NCBI GenBank assembly: GCA_019614645.1 | Contig: JABWDB010000005.1 | Coordinates: forward strand, 1,086,001 to 1,150,000 | Direction: 5' to 3' | DNA length: 64,000 nucleotides | From: Stratiolaelaps scimitus | Taxonomy: Eukaryota; Arthropoda; Arachnida; Mesostigmata; Laelapidae | Shown here: positions 42,536 to 53,560 of the stretch, in pieces | Layout of the letters: every line of letters starts with the position of its first letter | How positions within the stretch are numbered: the stretch's first letter is position 1 | Notes under the pieces: model-generated | What the model was told of the DNA's origin: nothing | The model's database searches: none | Seen by the model: only the letters and a program-made list of their open reading frames with translations | Program-made: the position numbers and the translations under genes

Positions 42536-42758
42536 ATAGTATAAACGCAACAACACTAGAATAGAGATTTCTACTCTAGATAAATGACAACCACAGCAAT
42601 AACAACAACAACTCTTACACGAACTACCTGCTAATGGGCGCTGTTATAATATAATCATTCTTATTAATAAACTACTCGGCGTGCAACAACTGCAACAAAA
42701 TCAAATGAAACAAAATATCAGTAACAACGATACGAGATTTGTTGTCTCCGAGCCTTAA

Positions 42759-43154
42759 TTATTTACTACTATTCTTGTTATTATTATTATACGTGATTGA
42801 AGTTTTATCATAATATGTGCGCCAGAACAGAGAGCAACTGCGAGCCGAACTCGAACTGCCTATGTAAATATTGCAATAATGTTTGCGCCACATAGAATCA
42901 AGTTCGAGAATGCCCTCAATCCATCTCATCACAGAGTCAGCTGGTCCGAGAGCAAACCTAAACATGTTTATATTTAGACGTGTAATGTGCTCTGTGTTTA
43001 CACCAGCTGAGACCCCTAGACGTTTTACTGCTTTATACCATTTGTGCCATTTTACAAGGCACATGGGTGTGTACATACAACGCAGTACCCTGTAAATAAA
43101 TGATGAAATATCATAATTGAACTTGCCGGCATCGCCATCTCTCACGGACACCAT
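42759..43154 (-). CDS. Unrecognised minus-strand frame, possible exon or mobile-element relic
   Basis: After an acceptor-like TTTATTTACAG the minus strand reads VLRCMYTPMCLVKWHKWYKA, VKRLGVSAGVNTEHITRLN, INMFRFALGPADSVMRWIEG and ILELDSMWRKHYCNIYIG. Trp, Met and charged residues are mixed as in a folded protein. The plus strand is open across the same bases for 70 codons (42883-43095) and ends at an AATAAA, so the strand is uncertain. No family is recognised; a transposase or gag-like relic is possible. Confidence 0.25.
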   Translation of the reverse strand: MVSVRDGDAGKFNYDISSFIYRVLRCMYTPMCLVKWHKWYKAVKRLGVSAGVNTEHITRLNINMFRFALGPADSVMRWIEGILELDSMWRKHYCNIYIGSSSSARSCSLFWRTYYDKTSITYNNNNKNSSK

Positions 43155-43213
43155 TCATCGTCGTACAGCTCAATCAGTGCTGAATAAAAATAATGGCGGC
43201 GGTGGCAGCACCA

Positions 43214-43284
43214 TTATATATATATATATATATATATAATAGAATCGATCAGGCTGCCAGCCAGCCTGATCTATTCTATTCCAT

Positions 43285-43323
<39 letters not shown>
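43214..43323. repeat. Hairpin between two TA tracts
   Basis: Arms of 18 bases at 43238-43255 and 43263-43280 pair with one mismatch around a 7-base loop (GCCAGCC). TA runs lie outside both arms (43214-43237 and 43289-43323) and could extend the pairing after a short gap. Confidence 0.85.
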
Positions 43324-43327
<4 letters not shown>

Positions 43328-44977
43328 ACCTGCCATGCTGCGCTGACGAATAACGTCGAATGTTACTCGGCTCGAACGAGACGCCGCGAGCAAGGCCAAT
43401 GGCCTGTACAGTATACCCAGGAAATCGTCAACAAGCAACCGGCTACTGGTCGGTTAGTCCCGTGGCGGGTGAATGTTACTTAGTTAGTTTCTGCTGAAAG
43501 TAAACGCAGGAGTCTGGCACCATCCCGCGGAATGTCCCCATTTCGCCGCACTTGTCGGCCGGCTCCCCGGGGCTGAGTTGAGTCGATCCCAACCGTGACT
43601 GCCTCGTCTGCCTGCGCCTTTGCTGACGACGGCTGGTTTGCTCTCCGCCTTCCAGGCGCAGTCGCCCGGCTGGCCCGAATTTCGTTCAGCGAAGCCTGCA
43701 GACAGTGTTCGTGCCCTACAACGCCATCCTCGCAAGAGACAATCCAAGCCCTGACCCAGGTCGTGGGTAGGCTGCTGCCGCCGCTTCGGGCGCGCCGCTG
43801 TCGCTGCTGCTGCTGCTGCTCCTTGGCTCCTCTGGGTTTGGGTCTCTGCAGCTGCCGTCCCTTGGCGTGTCTCCCCCGGCCCCAGCCGCAGGCCCAAAAA
43901 CAGAGAGAGAGAGAAAGAGAGGAGGCGTCCCCCTCGGGCTTCTCCAGCTCCAACCCCCGTTCGCCCACAGCGAAGGTTCAGGCAGGCCTCGGGGCCTGTT
44001 GGAGTGTCGACGACGGCCGCTGCTTCGGCCGCGGCAGCGGTGGCGGGAGGGCCTGCGTTCCCTCCTCGCGGATGGTGGTGGTGATGTTCGTAGCGGTGGC
44101 GGCAGCAGCGGCAGGCTTCTACCGAGAGACAGCGGTCCGAGCGGGGCGAAAGAGGCCCCGAACGACCGAGGACACGACCGACCGAGGCCAAGGCCCGAGG
44201 AAAGCTGCTTCTCTCTGTTAGGAGGAGGGAATGCCGGACCCTCTGCTGCTGCCGCCGCCGCCGCCGTCGTCGTCATCGTCGTTCGAAGGATGCGTGCCGC
44301 TAGGCTTCTATCAGGCAGGCAGAGACTCATTCAGCCACCCTCTGCAGAAGGTCCCCGTAGACACGACGCGATAGCTGCTGGTTCAGGCTGCTTGCAGCAA
44401 CCCTCCACCACTATCCCCGCCACGGTCCTACCACGAACAGCCTCCGAGCACGGGCCAGATAGATGCACGTTTAGCTGCCAACGAACCAACGATACAACAA
44501 CAACCATCAGCTCGTGTCTAAATACAGAGTCTAATCACTGAAGCCTACCGCTGTCACGCCATCTTGTGGGCGCCGGTGCCTCTCCGAGCTACCGGCTGAG
44601 GGTGGCGAGCCGACGAGGCAATGAGAGTCCATTCGGTAGGCAGCAAGTCCCGCTATCTGCTAATGCTTTGCCTCGTCCAACTCCACAAACACATGCGACG
44701 ACCATAGCTGAAGTGCAAATCTAAAGTCGAAGCTGCTACCACTCGGCCGCATTGGCAGCGACCAGGTGTGGTCTTTGCCCATCTCAGCAGTGGCATTTCT
44801 GTACGTATATCACATGAGAGCAGAGCCATATTGGACAGCCAACAACATCGGCACGATCAGCGAACGCTTGCTTGGCACAGAATGCATGTAGGGTTAGCTT
44901 AGAATAGATAATCGAGAATATAATAGACCTTCACTATCGGTAAGGTTGACCCCTTACGTATGGTCGGGTTACGCCTC

Positions 44978-45067
44978 GATCGTTGATGGGCTGTCCTGGG
45001 ATCCTGATCCCATCAGGACTGTCGTACCCGTGAAAGCATGGTACTCGAACCCGCGGAACCAACGATC
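44978..45067. other. Nested inverted repeats, possible branched fold
   Basis: GATCGTTG (44978-44985) pairs with CAACGATC (45060-45067). Inside, GTCCT/AGGAC (44993-44997 and 45015-45019) encloses GGGATC/GATCCC (44998-45003 and 45006-45011), and a second inner stem pairs GTACC (45024) with GGTAC (45040). The minus strand also shows GGGTTCGAG, like a tRNA T-loop, but no acceptor stem or anticodon arm fits a tRNA. Confidence 0.4.
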
Positions 45068-45294
45068 AACTCAGACTTAACCAAAAAGATGACGAAATGA
45101 TTGCTGTATGCGCCGAATATCTCAGCGATTTTGTTTCTATTAATACGCCATCTGATACGGACACACATGGATACGCGTACTAATGTCGCGTTTGCTGGCC
45201 ATTTGTGCATAACGTCTGCTTAGCAACTGCTTATCGACATTTATATACGATCAGTTCGGCAATACGTGCATTCGTACTGCGTTCGGTACATATC

Positions 45295-45296
<2 letters not shown>

Positions 45297-45345
<49 letters not shown>

Positions 45346-45346
45346 T
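45297..45346. repeat. (TA)n microsatellite
   Basis: About 50 bases of TA alternation, interrupted once near the end. Confidence 0.95.
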
Positions 45347-46380
45347 TTATCTATTGTATATGAATATCTATTTAAATAGAAATATTTTCGTTATACTGAT
45401 ACTCGTATTAACGAACGGTACTACGTTCGTTATTATCATTATTATTCTACTGCACCGCAGCAGCTACAGCAGTGGCCACAGCGCTCAATCCAAATTTCAC
45501 AGCCTCCACCGAACTCTGTTATACATATGATCAAGTACAGCTTTGCCAGACCAGCAGGCAGAGGAAGGCCAAAGCCCTCAATAAATGTAACAGTAACAAC
45601 AACACCAGCAACGAGAAGGCTAGACATGGATTCTGCCGTATACTTTCTTCTACACATTCGGTCGGTCCCCTTTGTCCATCTCTTCCCCGCTAACGGCAGA
45701 AAGGCTAGAGAAAACCATACCGCCACAGCAGCAGCAGCAGCAGCGACGGCACGCGAATTGGGATCGCTGTCGGCTGTTTGCTCGGCAGGATGGTGGGTGG
45801 TGGCAGATACCCAGGACTACAATCGCTTCGCTGCTACTACAGCCGCCACCGCCATCGCCACCACACGTTCACTGAGGTTCTTGTTTCGGCTGCTCGCGCG
45901 AGCGTTCTGGGTCAGTCGTGTGTGGCGCCGCCAAGTCGGGGACTGCGTGGGAGGACCCTCGGGGGCCTTTCGGGGTCCGAGCGCTTTTGCTCTCCCCGAT
46001 CGATGGCGGCGGTGGCGGCGGCGGCGGCGCCGCCGGCGGAGGCGACGGTGGGAGACAGCTCCCATAGACGCTGTGTCCCCGGGCCCCTCTACCAGTGGCT
46101 GCTAGCAGACGTGGGCTAGTCTACAGTCCCAGCGGCGGGGGCAGCGGCGGCAGCGGCGGCGGCGGCAGCGGCTCCCGGCCCTGCTCTAGGCCGCGCAGGC
46201 TCCTGTACAGCAGCAGATCGGCCCTTGCCGCGCTACTCCCTGAAAGTTCGCAGCACTTCGGGCTTCAGCTGAGGCTTTGGCTGAAGTGAATGAAACTAAG
46301 GGTACCTGCTCCTAGCCAGGCTCAAAAAAGGCTCTAATCGAACACAGACACGCAGGATCCATGAGCGTTGCTGTGTATGT

Positions 46381-46635
46381 TTAAATGCCTGTGTTCTGTG
46401 TACTGGAGCCTACGTCTCTGTTCAGTTGTATGGTAAACTCATTCGATGAACCGAACCATGAAGTTTGCCGACGGGCCGTCACAATCGTTACATGGGGAGC
46501 GTCTGTATTTGTTCTGTTCACGCCACTGCGTGATTCGATATATTTTTTGAACCATTTTAGTAAATCATTATCGATGTTTTCGACACGTAGTGCCAGCGAG
46601 CTGTAATGGTCACTTGAAAAACTCATTTCAACCAA
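46381..46635 (-). CDS. Short frame with protein-like composition; strand uncertain
   Basis: The minus strand reads MSFSSDHYSSLALRVENIDN, DLLKWFKKYIESRSGVNRT, NTDAPHVTIVTARRQTSWF and ends with GSSTQNTGI at a TAA. It is balanced in charge and free of repeats. On the plus strand, 46385-46606 is also open from an ATG, and after one TAA the same frame continues to FCSFFE directly before a perfect donor, GAG/GTAAGT, at 46680. One of the two may be a real exon. No family is recognised. Confidence 0.25.
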   Translation of the reverse strand: MVEMSFSSDHYSSLALRVENIDNDLLKWFKKYIESRSGVNRTNTDAPHVTIVTARRQTSWFGSSNEFTIQLNRDVGSSTQNTGI

Positions 46636-46639
46636 ACGC

Positions 46640-47869
46640 CGAGCGCAGATGTTTTCGATTCAGTTCTGCTCTTTCTTTGAGGTAAGTTCTGGTTATTTGT
46701 CGTCGGCGTTGGCCTGATCTAAGCCACGCGTAAAGTCTCCCTCGAGAGAGAGATCCAGTGATGTTCATGATATCGAAACACAACCGAGTCTCTGTACGGC
46801 AGCTAGCTCATCGAAGCTACGAAATATCAATATAGCCAGTATCATCCTGCGATTCAACCCGCGAATACGCAAGCACCGCAGTACTACGCAACGTAGGCTA
46901 CTGATTCCTGTTACACGTAATGTCAGTGTGGTACAGTATTGTTTATGATCGCGGCTAGTCTGGGGACACCGCTGTGCGGCTCAGTACGGATGTTTTGCTC
47001 GACGTGCGTGTAAGCCTCCTCCATTGGCCGCCACCGTCACAATCACCACTGCTGCGACCACCGGTATCGTCATCGCGACAGCAGCCACACACACACACAC
47101 TGTGGGAATTTCAACGTGGATGCCCGACAAGACGTTCATTGAGTTCCATCGCGTGTCTCACGGAACCGACCAAATGAGTGCCGATACCGTTCACCGTCTG
47201 GCACAAACAGAGATAAGCATGTATCTATGCTAGTTACAGAGCGGCGTACACGATCTAATTTAGACGGACGCAGCTCCCAACCGAGGATGATACGACACGA
47301 TACTCCGAATGCTCACCGCTCACTTCACAGCGGATGCGGTGAAATGCACGATCTATTGTCGTCTCTTGCCTGCCATCCAGCCTCGAACTCAGTTCGGCCG
47401 TGTTGCGATGATATCGATGAAGCCTCGACTCTGTAGGAGCAGCGGCGATCGGGCAGAATGACAGCGGCATCAGCGTTTGGTAACGGGCGATCACGCCGCG
47501 TGGAGAATGGCCATAGGCAGATGACGATGATTATCGTATACACGACTGGGTGAATTAGGAGTAGAGACATATGTGGGTATTGTAGTGACGATCGTCGGTA
47601 TTGACGAATTCATTCGGCGTAGCTGCTCCGTGTCCCCGCTCTCCGAGAAAGCCCATCTACACGTAACATGTAACATACGCGTGTACTGTATGACCGGTTG
47701 AAACAATGTTATATATATATATATATATAATATATTACCATGCATCCGCGATACAGTCATTCGTGTATCGCTTATGTTAGTTTTTGCTGCTCGATCGTTC
47801 GTTTATTGCCTTTAGTATGCCTGTCGACTCTACCGACTCAGAGGGCAGTCAAAGTTTTTTCTGCAAGTG
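46640..47869. other. Stretch without a supported gene
   Basis: A short CA run lies near 47085-47100 and a TA tract at 47709-47730. Frames are short. Confidence 0.4.
47709..47730. repeat. (TA)n microsatellite
   Basis: About 22 bases of TA alternation. Confidence 0.9.
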
Positions 47870-48809
47870 GGTACAGTGTTCGCAGCACAGCCCGCTTCAG
47901 TCGAGCCCCTCGTTGTTGTCGTCGTTCGCTATCTGCTCCGTCGTCGGGCCCTGGTCTGCTCCGCCAGTCGGCCCCCGCCACCGTCATCCTGCAGCAGCGA
48001 GAACATGCACCGAGCAGAGACTCCAAACACTGCGCGCGTGTGGGAGGAGGTCGGCAGCCTCTGTCTGTTCGACGGCTGGGTGCCACGCACGCACACGGTG
48101 GGCCCTCGGCTGTCTGCTTGGCGAAGCACGGGAGAGACAGCCCATAGCGGGATACGTGGGCAGGCAGCCAGTGGCAGCCTCCAGTCAGAGGAGGAGGAGG
48201 AGGAGGAGGCGGCAGCGAATGAGTACGAGGAGGAGACGTCGATGTGAGCGTCCTTTTTCGTCTGCGCACTCCGGGCGGGCCGCCCAGACGGCGGGCCTGG
48301 GCCCGGCTCCGCCGGCGGCGGCGCAGACCGCAGACCGGAGACAGCTCTGCGTGGCCCATTTTCCCGATGTCCCAGCCGGAGTGCCGACCCAGGCCAGCCA
48401 CTACCTCCCTACCTAACCCCCTGCCTCCATCGTTCGTCCCTGCGACTCCGCCAGAGGGAGTCCCGTTTTCCCAATTCCTTTCGTCTTTCGTTGGCAGGGA
48501 AGAAGAGCGAGAGCGAGAGAGAGAGAAAGAGAGGTGGAGAGAGAGAGAGAGAACACCGTCGGTAGCACCGCTGCTGCTGCTGTTCTGCCATTGCCTGCTG
48601 CTGCCGCCGCTGCCGCCGCCGCCGCCACGTGGGATACGAGCGACTGGCGACCCGAACGTTCTCTGGCTGACGTCGACACGGGGAGCGAACGGAGTGCGGG
48701 TAGAGGAGAGTGGTATGGAGCGGGGTGGAAATGGGAGACCACTGATGGGGGCCCAAGGAAATCTGGGAAGAGGAAAGGGGACTGAGGCCAGGATAACAAA
48801 CAGCGGGTT

Positions 48810-48848
<39 letters not shown>

Positions 48849-50240
48849 GAGACAGAGAGAGAGAGAGAGAAACACTGACTGAGTGAGTGAGTCCGAGAGG
48901 AACGTCGCTGGCTGGCAGCGAGGGGCTGCCAACGTGTCCAGAGCTTCCCTGAGAAGCGGAGGGGTGGATAAGGGTGGAAAATGGAGAATACGGGGGTTCG
49001 TCTGAGGGGGGGGGTAACGGGAGAGACGGTGCAGCCGGCAGCGACGGCGGCTACTGCTGCTGCTGCTGCTGACTGCTGCAGCCAAGTTGGGTCTGGCGTA
49101 GTCGACCCGGTCTGGGTCGACGCTCTGCTGAAGCTGGTTGCCGCTCTGTCGGTCGTCTCGTCTCTTGGGCTGGCTGGTTGCCTCTCTCTCTCCCCTCTCT
49201 CCCTTTCTCTGCTGTTTAGTAGCCCTAGGGTAAGTCGAAGGGCTGTGGGCGCGAAGGGCGGTGGCCACGTGGAGTCAACGCTCTGCAGAGGGAACCAGCC
49301 AGGGCGAAGCTGGCACAGACAGGCAGGGTCGAGCAGAGCGGAACGAAGCAGGAACAGTGCTCTGGGCGGTTCGCGGGGCCCTGGGGCGGGGAAGCACCGT
49401 CACTGGCGCCACTGATGGGCGCCACCGGCGCAACCGTTGTTACACAGCAACTACGTCTCAGACCAGACCCAGTGTCTCCCACCGAGCCGGGAAGGGTAGC
49501 GGCTGTAGCGCCTGCAACGGCTGCTCCGGCCTGATATCACACGCCGTCGTACAGCACTGCTTCAGGCCGGCCATCGTGCGCACACACACACAAACACCCA
49601 CACACGGTCTCCCTCCACCTACTGAACTGTCCACGTCGGCGCCAACTGACACAGCCAACGGCCAACGGACGATCAGGGACGAACGGGCGAGCCCTCCATC
49701 GCAGCCGTCCCGGGGCCGTCGTCCTCTGCCTCGGCCATGGTCCTCTTCTTGTCCGCCACGAGCGGACTCAGTCGGGTCAGTAGTCGTCCGGACAGCGACC
49801 GCGCCCACACGCCCACGCAGGCCACGCGAGAAGCACACGTCGTGTCTACCTCGTGGAGAGCCTTGGCAGAGCGAGAGGCTGAGAGCGCGGGCGGGAAAAA
49901 TGAAGAGGTACAGAAGGAGAGAGAGAGAGAAACGGGATGGTGTCAGGGGAAGAACCTTGGAGAGAGAGAGAGAGAGACCTGATGCCGGGCTACGTCCGCC
50001 GTCGGCAACAAACAGCGATGTCGGCTCACGTAGTCGACCCACCAGACCTGCCTGCTTGCCTGCCTAACTGCTCGCTCGTTCGTGACTGACTGAAACGGCT
50101 GGATAGCTAGCTGCTAGATGGCTCATCCAGCGAGGCGAGCTCTCTCAGCGAGGTCGAGCTCGTGTTGTTTATGCGAAGGCAGCAGACTCGGCCTCCACCG
50201 CCACCGCCGTCGCCTAACAGACCCAGTCAGCTGGCGCAGG
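47870..50240. other. GC-rich, AG/CT and CTG repeat block with very long stop-poor frames
   Basis: The longest frame of the window lies here (49268-47838 minus, 476 codons), but it begins without ATG and passes through poly-Ser, LSLSLSLS and poly-Pro runs made by AG, CT and CCG repeats. The plus strand is open at the same time (48244-48882, 49261-50067). Such paired open frames are expected in GC-rich repeats. A CpG-rich promoter or 5' exon of a nearby gene is possible. Confidence 0.4.
48823..48870. repeat. (AG)n microsatellite
   Basis: About 23 bases of AG, a short interruption, then about 18 more. Confidence 0.9.
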
Positions 50241-50413
50241 CAGCCAGGACAGTACTCAGGCACAGAGAGAAATAGGGGAGACACGACCTGTTTGTTTGTG
50301 TTTGTTTATGTTCTTGTTTGTTGTACGGACGGTGTAGCAGGGGAAAACTGAGAGAAGAAGCGAACTCGATCGCAATCGATACTTTTTTATTTTTACTGTA
50401 TATATTTTTACTG

Positions 50414-50438
50414 TATATATATATATATATATATATAT
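50414..50438. repeat. (TA)n microsatellite
   Basis: About 25 bases of TA alternation. Confidence 0.9.
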
Positions 50439-51117
50439 CTATTCTGAGATATCTGTAATCCGACATACATTCGTTTCTTGCCATTGTAGGCCGTCCCAGC
50501 TCCACTGTGTTCAGCGTTTCGCACCATCTCAGAATATGTCGTTGCTGGCCGTTGCGCGCGTTCAGTTCCGTTTGACTGTAGCCTACATGAGACTAAATAG
50601 CTAACACAGCGCGTTCACTTCGGCACGTGAACGACCCGCCATATCTATCTATCTATTCAGGTATCTGTGCAATAGAGGGTCTGTTGGCCGCTTCGTCGGC
50701 CGCCATCGACGCAAACACAGACGATGTCTCTAGACGTAGGAGCGGCTGTGAGCGAATGCGGGGGTGAGATAGACAAGCGAATCCCCGCTGGACCTCATTC
50801 CTCCGGCTGGCTATTGCAAGCGAAGTCGGACTATCTATCGATGCATCTCCGCGTGCCGCCCAACTGCTTGGCCCAGCTGTTGTTGCTGCCCCCCACTGCT
50901 CATCGCCTACATCGTCGCCTTCTCGTCTTTGGCGTTCGTGTGTGTCCGTTGGGTACCCGGAGACGCGATAGCTGCGGCGGCCGATGCCTTGATAACGTGC
51001 TTCTTGTTTCTTTAAATCAAAACACAAATGCTCCTTTATTGACCAAAGTAGTCATCATCTACTTTGCCGTCCCGGATGACAATGATCACCGTCCGTTCGT
51101 ACGGTTAATTTGATGCA

Positions 51118-51156
<39 letters not shown>

Positions 51157-51779
51157 TGTGTATGTCACATAGCAAACGCAAGTCGCATAGCCAAGGCACC
51201 CTACCAGTGGAGCTGGTTAAACGGCGACACGGTCGTCGGAAGTGACATCGTTCGTTGAATCGCCACGTCAACACCGATTGTCAACCAACCATCTGTAGAT
51301 CGCAGTTGACGTTGGTTATTACATTTCATCCCGTCTAGTCCAGTCTGTTCATGACCCGTCTACGGAGTCTGCATAGTCGAATGATGGCGTTTTCCAAACT
51401 TACACAGATGTAGTTTGTTCGTATCCGCGAACTTTACCCATCTCTAGGTGTCGCTGTAGTACTACTGAAAGAAGAGCTGGAAGGTCCGGTGGAAAACTTC
51501 GGAGAGGCGCTGCCCTGCAGAGGCTTTCAGATCAACTGAAAACCTGAGGTTGCCGCTCATCGATCCAGCGCATGGAAATGGCGCATGCGAGCGCTGCCCT
51601 CAGGCCGTAGCGGGGACGACACATTGGATCGATGGTGCTCTACGGTCGAAAAAGACTGCTCGCTACCAAACGAATTGTTCTATCTACAACCTAATAATTG
51701 CTGGTCTGCGTACTGGCTTAGTTCCGCGCGTGGCCCCTGTTGATCACAGGTCGACAGAGTCGTCTGTGAACGCTGACGG
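50439..51779. other. Stretch without a supported gene
   Basis: Apart from the TA tract at 51119 and a TCTA patch near 50642-50655, it holds only short overlapping frames on both strands. Confidence 0.4.
51119..51153. repeat. (TA)n microsatellite
   Basis: About 35 bases of TA alternation, running into a short TG patch. Confidence 0.95.
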
Positions 51780-53560
51780 CCGCCGCTAACGGTGAGGCGG
51801 CTCGCCGTTCAATTCGTCGCTGCTGCAGCCGCAGCTGCTGCTGCTGCTGTTCAGTGGCTGTTGTCGTCACTACCGGCATCCTCCTTCAGTTACCCGCGCC
51901 GCCGCCGCCGCCACCGCAGCCCGCTGCTTTGCACAGCCACAGGTTTCTACCGCAACGGAGCTGCCAACGGGACGACCAGTGCCTGACGATGCCCGGCGTC
52001 TCGCAGCCACCCGTCCGTCACTCGCTTGGATTGTCGCAACCTCGCGGAATTGCCTCGCTAATACTGTCGCTGGCGCTGGCGTCATCGGTCCATGGTCGGC
52101 CGATCGCCCGGGTGTCGTCCACCACCACCACGGTGCATCGCCATCTCTTCTACCAGCACCTCGATGGCGGCTAATGCCCGTCGCTCGCTGGTGCCGACGT
52201 TGCCGCCGCCGCCGCAGCCGCTGCTGCTGATGTTTGGCTGGCTCGTTCGTTCCCTTGTTGGTTAGTTGGTTGGCGGCGTTTCTGTCGATGTCTCGGCCCG
52301 TGTGTCTGTCGTCTGGTCGCTGGCTGCTCTGATCTGCGTCGTCGATGCTATCGCCGTTGGGCTGGCGTTATTCTCCACTGCGTTACCATATCTATAGCCG
52401 GCTCGGCCAGCCAGTGTCCGTACAATAGCGATTGCCGCCAGCAGTGGCTTATAGCTGACGGAGTGCTTGACTCAGGGACTCTCTCTCTCTCTAGCTCTCT
52501 CGCTCTGACTAACTGACTGACTGCTTCGTTCGCTATCGCTGCTGCCCCTAACAGCAACAGCAGCAAACTTCCCCCTGCTGCCAGCGAACTCTATGGTGGC
52601 GATTACCACCGCGACGGCGCTTGTTGCTGGCTCTGCAGAGAAGCAGCGGTTTTGCTTTTGTTGCTGTCGCCGCCGCCGTCGCCGCTGTATCCTCTGTCTA
52701 TCTGTCTGTCTGTTCGGTTGATGTCCGTCTGCTTCATCGGGGGATGACCTAGCAGAGCACCATCATCACATCTCCCCTGCATCCACTACCAGTGGCACCA
52801 GCAGACACACAGAGAGAGAGAGAGAGAGAGATAGAGAGAGAGAGCAGCCGACAGTCAGGAGTTGTCCCAGTACTGCTGGTAGTAGCAGTAGTAGTCAGCA
52901 GACAGACGCAGAGGCAGCCAAGCAGCAGCAGCATCATCAGATCGTCACTGTCTACACCGCTGTCTCGGCGCGTTCCCTCTCTTCCCTTCTCGTCGCCTCC
53001 CATCGCGGCAACGGCGACGGCTACGGCGGCGGCGGCGACAGCGGCGACAGCCGCGGCCTGAGCTGATCTGGGCTGAGTGAGAGCCCCAGCGAGGCAGACG
53101 AGGCGGGGTGAGGTAGCGGGAGCCGGCAGTAGCTCTCATCTCGAACTGCTGCGGCCGTTGATCGTGGGGCCCTACGACTGCTCCTAATGCGACGACGATA
53201 GCTATGACCGGTCGATCGGTCGGTCGGCCGGCTCGCTGTTTGCTGCCAGATTGACTGAGCTGACGGCTGCCTCGCCGGCCTCGCTCGCTGTTTGGCTGTT
53301 TTGCTTTTTAGCGTTGCTAGCAACGCGCCAGACTACCACGACCATTACTATTGCTACCACTGTTGCTGATGCTGGTACAACAACCCGTACCACCATGACC
53401 ACGACCAGATCGTTGCTGGTGCCACCACAGCCGCCACCGCTGCTGCTGCCGATTATCAATCGGATCTGTGCGCCAGCGGCGGCGGCCGATGCGATGCGAG
53501 AGAGAGAGAGAGCTATCCACAACACCAAGCAGTTTATGAGGTGATCAAACACGGTCATAC
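51780..53560. other. GC-rich triplet-repeat block
   Basis: CTG/CAG runs (51820-51852, 52210-52230), CCG/CGG runs (51898-51915, 53020-53055) and AG/CT runs (52475-52503, 52811-52845). Overlapping frames of about 70-118 codons carry poly-Ala and poly-Arg. No gene is supported. Confidence 0.4.

Larger units (their letters stand above)
43480..46300. other. GC-rich block with long stop-poor frames on both strands
   Basis: Frames of 200-235 codons overlap on both strands (for example 44191-43484 minus and 43867-44541 plus). They are rich in Arg, Ala, Gly and Ser and cross CTG, CGG and AG repeats. No splice-supported reading emerges. From 44550 to 45450 the block is interrupted by lower-GC sequence with a foldable element at 44978 and a TA tract at 45297. 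Confidence 0.35.

Noticed and set aside
43480..44541. Four overlapping frames of 200 or more codons on both strands
   Set aside because: Simultaneous open frames on both strands are expected in GC-rich, stop-poor DNA. No splice chain or domain favours one.
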